This document shows positions 56,094 to 64,000 of a DNA stretch of 64,000 nt, in pieces. The notes beneath the pieces were generated by a model that was not told the origin of the DNA, did not search any database, and saw only the letters and a list, made by a program, of their open reading frames with translations. Source of the stretch: Microdochium bolleyi (lineage: Eukaryota > Ascomycota > Sordariomycetes > Xylariales > Microdochiaceae); NCBI GenBank assembly GCA_001566295.1, contig KQ964247.1, positions 1,984,001 through 2,048,000 on the forward strand. The letters are read 5' to 3'. How positions within the stretch are numbered: position 1 is the first letter of the stretch; each line of letters opens with the position of its first letter. Both the position numbers and the translations under genes were made by a program.

Positions 56094-57153
56094 GATGTTG
56101 ATAGTGGTGGGGGAAATAGAGTATGGTTATTGCAGCAGGGGTCTACTCGGTCTCGTGAAGAACTGGGACGTATGAAAGAGGGTAATCGGCCATGACGAAA
56201 TGCGAAGCAGCGTTGGATCCGGAGTGCACCTTATATGTCTGGCTCACCGTCCTCGAGACAGAGGCCGAGCTGAAAAGCAAGCCTGTCACACACGGGTGCA
56301 GAAAGAAGAGTAGCTCGATCTGCAATGGCCTAGGGTTACTCACACGGCTCTGCCTGGCGTTCGAGGCTGAACATGTGGAAGCTTTGTACCAGCGTGAATC
56401 CCTGAGCTAATTATTCACGCTGCCATGTTGGCAGAGGTGCCAGAGGTACAATGCGACTGGAGACACACCGACTCCTGGGAAACTACGACTTACACCGGGC
56501 ATGGCGACATCATTGTCACGTTATGCTGGCAATTGTCACACAGGTCAAGGCACGACGCTGCCCTGCACGTCGGCATTGCCCTTCAGAAGCATCAAGCGAG
56601 CTACATTCGTGCAGGTCTACAGTGTGGCAACCGCAGTTAAGCCAAGACATACACGCGAGAACCAGGCATTACAATCAAGAGATGAGGCCTGGCACTCCAT
56701 CATCTCGTGCGTGCTCGAGGAAAGAGCATTGCACGAAAGTACTTGGGCCCACCAATAATCGGACTTGCGTGTCTCTCCACTGATCCAAGCGGTGTTGAAG
56801 GTGCTGTGCACGAGTGACACAGCACCATGCCGGATAGTAAGCCAGGTGGAGTCTAGGGGGCCAGGATCCCGATTCAGGGGCTAGTGCTCGGCTTACCCAC
56901 CCACACACTCGCAATGGCACACACACCCATTGCAATTGTGCTTCGTTGTGAAGAATCAAGCCATCAAGAGTGTATTCAATCAGTTGCTGAATGGGTCATG
57001 AATCACGCCCATTCATCGCACAGGAGCATTGTCCCGACGGGGCTCCGGCAAAAGTGGACCCCCGGCCTGGAGCTCCGTGCATGACCGGCATTCATCACCA
57101 AAACACCAAAAATCATCACGCCCACCACGACAATGCGTGGCGAGGCAGCTTCA
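56094..57153. other. Intergenic region between the VOC gene and tRNA-Leu
   Basis: A 1.06-kb stretch with the VOC promoter. It holds one CCAGAGG word (56440-56446) inside a 14-base sequence also present at 55482-55495. No gene is seen. Confidence 0.55.
57108..57112 (-). terminator. RNA polymerase III terminator of tRNA-Leu
   Basis: On the minus strand a TTTTT run lies about 41 bases after the tRNA-Leu 3' end. It is the first run of five T residues downstream, so it is the likely terminator, at a longer distance than usual. Confidence 0.55.
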
Positions 57154-57252
57154 TGCTGGCAGCAAGGTTCGAACTTGCGCTTCTTACGAAACTTGTGTTT
57201 TTGGGCAAAACCCACTTAAAACAAGCGCCTTAGACCACTCGGCCATACCAGC
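57154..57252 (-). tRNA. tRNA-Leu (TAA) with a 17-nt intron
   Basis: The minus strand folds as a class II tRNA. The acceptor stem pairs GCTGGTA with TGCCAGC (one T-G wobble) and A is the discriminator. The D stem is GCC/GGC, the anticodon stem CTTGT/ACAAG, the variable arm about 13 nt, and the T stem GCAAG/CTTGC with loop TTCGAAC. The anticodon TAA is at 57216-57218. The intron follows nucleotide 37 (57198-57214) and has self-complementary ends (TGGG/CCCA). The internal B box AGTTCGAACCT is near consensus. Confidence 0.94.
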
Positions 57253-58564
57253 TAAAAGGCGAAACGTTGTCCCGCTCTTGATTTGTTGATTTTTCGGAGG
57301 CTTATCCAGGTATATGTCAACTTGGCAGATTTTCGAGGGCCTCTGGGCGCAACCCAGCCGACAAATTCGCGTGTCCAGCGGTCGGGAGGGCTTCGATCTT
57401 CGGAAAGTCATCTTTCGAGATCTGTGGGTGGTTGAACAGGTAACTTTGACCTTGTATGGTGCTCGGCGTGTTTCTGTAGCTGCTGGAGACGTCCACGATG
57501 CACTGTGTCGTCGATTGCGCGTATGGGGGCCATTTTCTCGTGAATGTGCGAAGTGTCCGGGGATCCCGGAGCGAAGTGATTGGCGCACTTTGGTGGTGCG
57601 CCGAAGGGCATTTGTGTGCAGCTTCGGGTGCATGTGATAAGCTTTCGTGCAGTGAGGTATCGGAGGTCGGAGGCATGAGTGGTTCAGAGGCTCAGAGGCT
57701 GAGAGGTCCAGATGTGCAGAAGTCCCGAGGTTGCTAGTCCCGTCAGTCAAGTTCGACATGGCCTCTGCGTCACAACATATCTTTCCAGATTATGTCATTG
57801 ACGCTCGAGAAAACCAGCTATGTGGCTTGGCTACTTTATGGATGGCTAGCGTTGTGCCTCTCGCTGCGTGTTGCGTTGTGAACCTTGGCGCATCAGAACC
57901 GCGACATTGAGGTGGGCTGCGCAGCAGGTGCGTTTCTCCAAGCCAGGTATCTCAGCTGTGGGAAGTGCTCATGCCTACTGGCCCTGGAGTCTTTCCAGGG
58001 GTTCTACATAGGCCTCTGCCTTCTGACTGTCGTGTTTCTGATTCGGCCTCTGGACCTCTGGACCTACTTCATGAGGGCCATGCAAGTCTATGTAGAGCTT
58101 CCAGGCCATAAGAGCTTGTGGTACGGTGTTGTGGTGGGTTGATCAGTGTGCCTAAAGGACCAGAGAGCCCTTCTTCCAGAATGACGGAGATCGCGGCGGG
58201 GAATTTAGGAGCCCCATGCAAGGTCCCCACTACCGAATCGTAGCTTGACATGGGCCAAGGGCCAGACATCTGGACACCCTGAGGAGCTGTCGCTCAATGC
58301 GACAAAAATTAGCCCTCAAGTTCGCCTGCACCCTCCCTTCACCACCGCTTCGACATCTCTTCTTCTTCAGCCAGGCACCAATCTCTTTCTGCGTTGGGCA
58401 CTCCTTGTCATGATCTGACTCATCATACACCACGCATACCGTACCAAATCCCTCTCCTTATTCTTCTAGTCCGATGGCTTGCCTGAGCCCCTAGTGATCG
58501 ACCATCAAACCGCGACGCGACAACACCAAATCTACGTCGGGAACGACGACCACCCCTCACGACA
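57253..58564. other. Intergenic region upstream of GPI13
   Basis: A 1.3-kb stretch between the tRNA 5' end and the Gpi13 start. It carries several CCTCTGG words (57340, 58047 and 58055) and GAGGCTCAGAGGCTGAGAGG-like short repeats near 57690. No coding signal. The last 250 bases are CT-rich, as expected of a promoter. Confidence 0.55.
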
Positions 58565-61500
58565 ATGGCACCGAAAGCCGCGGCTTCCACCCCGGCCAAG
58601 GGCTCGAACCCCGAATATCAGGCCATCGCTGCTCAATGGGCCAAGGCCAAGAAGGCCAAGGAGGCGGAGGATGCTGCGAAGCGCCAGCAACCAGCCCAGC
58701 ACAAGCCCACCGCCGCCGAAGCTGAACGAGCCACCCTCGAGCGCAAGCGAAAAGCCGGTTTCGAGAGCAGAGCATTCTGGACGGTAGCCTTCTGGATATG
58801 GATGCTCTGCATACACGCCATCGGAATCCTGCTCTTCACCAGCGGCTTCCTTCTCACACGGCTTGTCCTCGAGGAACGATCCGAGTGCGCAAAGCCTCCG
58901 ATTCAACCGCTGGCTACATGGCCGGCCCAGGGCACTGTCGACGGCGGATGCTGGCATCCGCGGACCTTCCGCAAGGCTGTCGTCGTCATCATTGACGCTC
59001 TGCGCTACGACTTCACCGTTCCGGTCGATGACGCCTCCCAGGCCGAGGTTTACCACAATGCGCTGCCCTTCCTCTATGAGACGGCCGCCACGTCGCCCCA
59101 GAACGCGTTCTTGCTTCCTTTCATCGCCGATCCTCCGACTTCGACACTCCAGCGACTCCGCGGTCTCACGACCGGCACACTGCCGACCTTTGTCGACATC
59201 GGCTCGAACTTTGCCGGGACTGCTGTGGAGGAGGACAACCTGTTGATGCAGTTCAGGGATCAGGGCCAGCGTATGGTGCATCTCGGTGACGACACCTGGA
59301 CTGCTCTTTTCCCGGACTATTTCGAGGCCAACATTAGCCGTGCTTACGACAGTCTCAACGTGTGGGATCTACATACGGTGGATAACGGCGTGATCGACCA
59401 TATCTTCCCTCTGTTGAAGCCGGAACAGAGCGGGAAGTGGGATATCATATTCGGACATCTGCTTGGCGTTGACCATGCGGGGCATCGCTATGGGCCGAAC
59501 CACCCTGCCATGACCGCGAAGCTGCAGCAGATGAACGGTTTCGTTCGCGACCTCGCTGACTCGATCGACGACGATACCTTGCTCGTCATCATGGGAGATC
59601 ACGGCATGGACGCAAAAGGCGACCATGGAGGCGAGAGCGATGACGAAATCGAGGCTGCCCTGTGGATGTATTCTAAGAAGCCCGTCTTCGGGCGTACCTC
59701 CCCTGAACACAACAAGCCGCCGCCGAACGCCAAGGTCAGGCCTGTCAACCAGATCGATCTGGTTCCTACCCTGGCACTTTTGATGGGTATTCCTGTGCCA
59801 TACAACAACCTTGGTCGGCCTATTGAAGAGGCCTTCATTGGAGCAAAGGGCAAGGCATGGGACAAGCTCGCGGCTGCTTCGAGCGTGGTCGCTGCCGGAA
59901 TCCGAAGATACCAGGCTTCGTACTTTGAGGCCAGGGGCATTGAGCAAGCTACCCATGACGGCTCGCCCGCTCACCTTTTCGCACGTGCCGAGAAGCTTGC
60001 AGCCGAGGGTGGCAGGTCCTTGAATTGGGAATTGCTGCACCGTGCATTTACCGACTACCAGGTCGCCACCCTGGCGATCTGCAAGGACTTGTGGGCGCGG
60101 TTCGACGTTCCCAAAATGATCCTCGGCGTCTTCACCATGGCCTTCGGGATTGTGGTGCTACTGCTCTATGTATCGCGGGACGAGGACGAGGACTTTGCGA
60201 TCCTGGACGACGTCGACCTCGATTCTGCCGAAAAGAGTCTCGAGCTGCAGGGCGCGCCCACGGATGTTGGCCATGTTTCTTACAAGAGCGTTAACCAGTA
60301 TCTGGTTAAGGCAGGGGCCATCAGCACTGTCCTGGGTGCTGTGCTCGGCGTCTCGGTTGTGTTGTTCACCGGCTCCGAGGACTGGATTCTCGCCGCCGCC
60401 GTTGCGGCCCTTTCCAGCATGGTCACTGTCACGGCAAGACTTGTCGGCGCTGGCAAGGCCTTCCGCAACCTTGCGCCCAACACGTTCTGGGGCTGGCTCG
60501 CGGTCGTGTTCACCCTGAGCCAGTCCATCGGGTTTGCCGCCAACTCGTTCACCATCTGGGAGGACTCCATCTCGCTGTTTTTCCTTGCGACATTTGGGTT
60601 TACTGCGATGATTGCAGCACTCCGACTCCCCACCCGGGCCGAGAGGACCCTGGCCATGTACCACTCAGTTGTTTTTATCATCCTCAGCCGCCTCGCGTCG
60701 TTCTCGAAGCTGTGCAGAGAAGAGCAGATGCCCTACTGCGAGTCGACCTTCTACGCCTCGGCCAACTCTACAACCTCCGCAACCTGGCAGCTAGCCATTC
60801 CCTTTGCGGTCGTCCTCATCCTTCCCTCCGTTGTCAAAGGTTACCTCATGCCATCCCGCTCCTACGAGGGACTAGCCCCCGCTTGGATCGGCTACATCTT
60901 CCGCGGCGGCCTCTTCCTGTCCGCCATCTACTGGACGCTCGATGCCGCGGACAACAGCCGGTGGTTCCCCAGCCTGGAGGAGGGCGCCCTTCAGACCATC
61001 CGCATCTTCATTGCGCAAGTCATTCTCGCGCTGACCCTCGTGGCCGGCTCCGTCGCCTTCGGCTGGGCGCCACCTAGCGTCTCGATCCAGACGCACGCGA
61101 GCGGCGGGCGCACGGCGCAGGTCACGGTGCTGGGCTACGGCAACGTTCACGGCTCGCGGTACCTGCTCCTGCCGATCAACATCTGCGGCGCGCTCGTCCT
61201 GCTCGCCAAGCCCATGGGCGGCGGCGCCATCGCCATCATGCTCTGGCAGATTCTCTCGCTCGTCGACGTGCTCGACGTGCAGGGCATCAGCGCCGAGGCC
61301 ATCGGCCCCGTCACCCTCGCGCTGCTGGGCAACTTCCACTTCTTCAAGACGGGCCACCAGGCCACCCTCTCCTCGATACAGTGGGACACGGCCTTTATCC
61401 CGCTCACCACGATCCGGTACCCCTGGACGCCCTTGGTCGTGGCGATGAACACGTTCGCGGGGCCCATCCTCGCGTGCGTCGCCGTGCCCCTCGTCGTCAT

Positions 61501-61774
61501 GTGGAAGACGGGCCCGAAGCGCAAGGGCGTCATCGAGTCCGCGAGCCGCGCGCTGGGCGTCTTCATCGCGTACTACGCCGTCGAGAGCCTCGCCACGATG
61601 GCCTGGGCGGGCCACCTGCGGCGCCACCTCATGCTGTACCGCGTCTTCAACCCGCGCTTCATGATGGCCGCCGCGGTCCTGCTCGTCGTCGACCTCGTGG
61701 GCATCACCATCGCGCTGCTCGGTGTGAGGACCAACACCCTCGCTGTCGGCGAGGTGTTTGGGTTCGCGGACTGA
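58565..61774 (+). CDS. gpi13: GPI ethanolamine-phosphate transferase 3 (Gpi13/PIG-O)
   Basis: A single exon of 1069 residues. A cytosolic basic/Ala-rich N-terminus of about 68 residues precedes the first membrane span (71-100). The large lumenal catalytic domain (about 101-520) has the alkaline-phosphatase-like metal motifs VVVIIDALRYDF (Asp144), the nucleophile region GLTTGTLPTF (Thr202/203), GVDHAGHRYG and MGDHGMDAKGDHGG. The C-terminal half holds a dozen or more hydrophobic spans. The lumenal domain sequence, including GQRMVHLGDDTW, matches the PIG-O/Gpi13 branch. This enzyme adds ethanolamine phosphate to the third mannose of the GPI precursor in the ER, the phosphate through which proteins are later attached. 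It is essential in yeast. Codon use becomes more GC-rich over the last 700 bases without a break in frame. Confidence 0.95.
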   Translation: MAPKAAASTPAKGSNPEYQAIAAQWAKAKKAKEAEDAAKRQQPAQHKPTAAEAERATLERKRKAGFESRAFWTVAFWIWMLCIHAIGILLFTSGFLLTRLVLEERSECAKPPIQPLATWPAQGTVDGGCWHPRTFRKAVVVIIDALRYDFTVPVDDASQAEVYHNALPFLYETAATSPQNAFLLPFIADPPTSTLQRLRGLTTGTLPTFVDIGSNFAGTAVEEDNLLMQFRDQGQRMVHLGDDTWTALFPDYFEANISRAYDSLNVWDLHTVDNGVIDHIFPLLKPEQSGKWDIIFGHLLGVDHAGHRYGPNHPAMTAKLQQMNGFVRDLADSIDDDTLLVIMGDHGMDAKGDHGGESDDEIEAALWMYSKKPVFGRTSPEHNKPPPNAKVRPVNQIDLVPTLALLMGIPVPYNNLGRPIEEAFIGAKGKAWDKLAAASSVVAAGIRRYQASYFEARGIEQATHDGSPAHLFARAEKLAAEGGRSLNWELLHRAFTDYQVATLAICKDLWARFDVPKMILGVFTMAFGIVVLLLYVSRDEDEDFAILDDVDLDSAEKSLELQGAPTDVGHVSYKSVNQYLVKAGAISTVLGAVLGVSVVLFTGSEDWILAAAVAALSSMVTVTARLVGAGKAFRNLAPNTFWGWLAVVFTLSQSIGFAANSFTIWEDSISLFFLATFGFTAMIAALRLPTRAERTLAMYHSVVFIILSRLASFSKLCREEQMPYCESTFYASANSTTSATWQLAIPFAVVLILPSVVKGYLMPSRSYEGLAPAWIGYIFRGGLFLSAIYWTLDAADNSRWFPSLEEGALQTIRIFIAQVILALTLVAGSVAFGWAPPSVSIQTHASGGRTAQVTVLGYGNVHGSRYLLLPINICGALVLLAKPMGGGAIAIMLWQILSLVDVLDVQGISAEAIGPVTLALLGNFHFFKTGHQATLSSIQWDTAFIPLTTIRYPWTPLVVAMNTFAGPILACVAVPLVVMWKTGPKRKGVIESASRALGVFIAYYAVESLATMAWAGHLRRHLMLYRVFNPRFMMAAAVLLVVDLVGITIALLGVRTNTLAVGEVFGFAD

Positions 61775-62876
61775 TTGAGAGAGCGTTTTGCGGGATGGTT
61801 CAGCGACAGGAGGCGGGTTTATGCTTGAAATGATATATATAAACATATATACATTCACGGCCTGTTCCCCGTCGTGCAGGTCTTGGTGGTGGTGGTAGTG
61901 ATACCGGGGTGGGCTAGAGTCGTCCACATTGTCTGTTGTCCTATGTATATATCATCCTCTTGCATCCCCCTTTGTTTTCCACTTGCATACACATACTTTA
62001 TATAGAATAGATGACAACAACCAAAAAAACAAAAAAAAGACGAGATGGCCTGTTGATTATGTGCTGAGGATGAACACATGCCAACGTGGCCAGCCAGCGC
62101 TACTCTGTTTTTTCATGAGCCCGGTTCGTCAAGCGGTGCGGTGGCTCACCGACACCAGAAAGCCAGCCCAAAGCCTCCTACTGACACAATCATCGGAGAC
62201 GACGGAGACGATGGCAACTTGTCGGTCGCGAAGCGCGAGAACGCTCCGAGGGACAGGATGGACGAAGTGACCAGGGCTCTCAATTGTCACGAGGGTCAGA
62301 AGACAACATATCATGGATTACAAGGTTGTCTGATATCGAACTCGTCTTTTCTTATCTTTCATCTTTTGTTCTGTATCACTTCGACTATGCGCAGCACGTT
62401 GCTTGATGCATCAGGGCTTGTTTCCCGCAGACTGCCCGAGGGACTCATATTCCTCCTCTGCTAAACCCCCAAATAACTAAACATATGCTGCTCTGAAGCT
62501 GTGACCTTGGTCAGGACTCCAGAGATATGTGATTCGAGAAGAGAAATGATGTGGCTGGCGTGCGGACAAAGCGGGCTGGCAAGGACGCAATGATCGAGCC
62601 TTGCTGATCGTAGACGCACCGTCCGTGCTTCTGCCAGTCGCGCTGGCTCCGCAATTCGCTTGCAACGCTTGGAGGCTGATGCAGGGGTATAGAAAATGTG
62701 CTGATTGCTGTATATGGTGAAAGGTGTGTGCTTGCGTGCGCTCGCAAAGGCGATCTCCGCGATGCGCAGATCCCTATTGCCGGAGCCATCCCCAATAATT
62801 TCAAAACGCCAATGCTAACCCTGATAAATTTTGATCAAAACGCACTGCCCTTTGTCGGGCCGAGCAAGAGCTGCTA
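61775..62876. other. Convergent intergenic region
   Basis: A 1.1-kb AT-richer stretch with alternating TA runs at 61832-61853 and a TGTATATA word at 61944-61951, about 170 bases after the Gpi13 stop. It presumably holds both 3' UTRs. No gene is seen. Confidence 0.6.
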
Positions 62877-64000
62877 TTATATTAACCATGAGTAAGCCAT
62901 GGCGAACAAGGTCGTGAGGAGGCACAATGTGACAGAGCCCTGGCCCAAGGCACCGGCATCGTTCGTGGACGACAATGGCTCCGGGAGTGTGGCATTGACG
63001 TATCCGGCTCCGCAGTTCTGATTGACCGCAATAGAGGCATTGCTGTACGTGTATGCGATGGAGCTGTGCCGATCCGCTGTTGCGGCCTGGTATATGCCCA
63101 TGGTCTGCTTTGTGCATGAGTTACACACGGGTTTTTGTTGCGCCGGGTAGGTTATGTTGAGCGGCATGTAGTAGAGGTAGACGTTGCTAGCAAGGTCCGT
63201 GTCTGTAACAGCATAGGCGAAGCAATACGCGGACGTTGCCGCATCTGTGAGACACGAGGCGCTGTACAGTGTCTTATAAGCACGCATGCCCATGTATGCC
63301 TGCACCACAAGCGAGTTTGCCTTCTTGTAGTCATCCGCACAGGCGGCGTCCGAGACCAGGTCCTTTGCTAGCTTGTCGAAGTAGGTGGTGCACATGTTGA
63401 CGTCGGCTGCGCAAGTCGCATCGAGCACCCGCGTGATGCCGACAAACGACTTTTGGGCATTGAAAAACGACTTGGATCCCTAAGCGAATCTTGTCAGTAT
63501 CACTCTGCCTTATCCATACTCGTCGCGTATCCAACAGTGAAATATCGACTAACCTGCAGCAATAGCGAGAACGGATAACACGCCTTGAAGGTGGGATCGG
63601 CCAGGAACTTCTCGATGAAGCCCGGGCATGCCCCGGAGAAGTTGGCAGCCAGCGCGCCGTCGAACGGGCTTGGCAATGGGCTGTTGACTGCTGTGCTCGC
63701 TGGTGGTGTCGACGTCTGGCTACTTGTTTTCGTCGCCGGTTTCGTGCTCGACGGCTTATTCGTCACGGTCGGGGCTGGGAATTCGAAGGTCGAAGTCACG
63801 TCCCCGTTGGTGTTGGCGGCGCGCCCTGCGATCACATCGCCATGTTCGGGCGAGCGTGGGAGGACGCTGCGCCTGAACGGCTGCTGGCGCATCTCGAGGT
63901 GCTCGTCCTCGGACATGACTTGCCAGTGACCATCGATGTAGACCGGCAAGCCGTGGTCGATGAGCAGCTGTGGTTCGGCGAGCTCGGGTGCGCTGTCGTC
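62877..64000 (-). CDS. GPI-anchored DUF7729 cell-surface protein, C-terminal part
   Basis: Two exons are visible on the minus strand, 64000-63554 (cut by the window edge) and 63479-62877, giving 349 residues. The intron has a GTTAGT donor and CTTAG acceptor. An Ala/Pro/Ser/Thr-rich region (about residues 50-100) precedes the domain ANFSGACPGFIEKFLADPTF, CYPFSLLLQGSKSFFNAQKS, then Cys-rich blocks (LDATCAADVNMC, SCLTDAATSAYCFAYAV, PVCNSCTKQTMGIY). This pattern fits the fungal DUF7729 family. The end, SSTNDAGALGQG followed by a hydrophobic tail (VTLCLLTTLFAMAYSWLI), is a typical GPI-attachment signal. Eight or more paired cysteines imply disulfides. It is presumably on the wall or plasma membrane; the signal peptide lies outside the window. 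Confidence 0.88.

Noticed and set aside
57184..57759. 191-codon open frame on the minus strand ending in GMAEWSKALVLSGF
   Set aside because: The end of this frame is a translation of the tRNA-Leu gene, a common artefact; the rest has no domain.

Overview
The window looks like chromosomal DNA from a filamentous ascomycete, most likely a sordariomycete. Genes have short introns (about 50-150 nt) with GTAAGT/GTATGT-type donors and CTAAC/CTGAC branch sites. Start contexts resemble CACCATGG. Both tRNA genes carry introns. Several proteins belong to families I know only from this group of fungi (DUF8004, DUF7729, orphan membrane proteins). I could not run any search, so family names rest on reading motifs.

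Layout from left to right: the N-terminus of dynactin p62 (minus, runs off the left edge); a DUF8004 protein (plus, 3667-6435); two orphan proteins with membrane segments (minus, 7771-8720 and 9982-10755); an atypical Zn cluster transcription factor (minus, 13229-15788); an orphan serine-rich protein (minus, 17701-18991); a C2H2 zinc-finger regulator with a long leader (plus, up to 25167); ribosomal protein L10a (plus, 26444-27257); a Ree1/DUF1349 protein (minus, 28686-29401); a PQ-loop vacuolar membrane protein (minus, 30744-31897) divergent from an NADH-pyrophosphatase-type Nudix enzyme (plus, 33034-34326); Golgi tether subunit COG1 (plus, 35011-37548); a peroxisomal enoyl-CoA isomerase (minus, 37748-38704) divergent from a mitochondrial PP2C phosphatase (plus, 40106-41647); a secreted GH5 exo-beta-1,3-glucanase (plus, 42578-43963); a Pumilio-family RNA-binding protein (minus, 44889-47627); tRNA-Asn (plus, 52168-52273); a single-span membrane protein with LPxY motifs (plus, 54119-54667); a PhnB/VOC-fold protein (minus, 55596-56093); tRNA-Leu (minus, 57154-57252); the GPI ethanolamine-phosphate transferase Gpi13/PIG-O (plus, 58565-61774); and a GPI-anchored DUF7729 protein (minus, runs off the right edge).

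The genes are mostly independent housekeeping and regulatory units. I see no biosynthetic cluster, transposon, CRISPR-like array or defence locus. Some genes touch related processes: GPI-anchor synthesis, a GPI-anchored protein, a Golgi tether and a wall glucanase in the secretory pathway; an isomerase with a C-terminal peroxisomal signal and a Nudix enzyme of a type often found in peroxisomes. This looks like chance proximity rather than an operon-like arrangement.

The observations most worth checking are: the Pumilio protein, whose eight repeats read like the human PUM1 code, with matching TGTATATA sites downstream of two genes in the window; the uORF-rich, multi-intron leader of the C2H2 regulator; the Zn cluster with a displaced sixth cysteine; phase-preserving stop-free introns in two regulators; and a repeated CCTCTGG/CCAGAGG word between 55.3 and 58.1 kb. 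I did not find a convincing undescribed multi-gene system.
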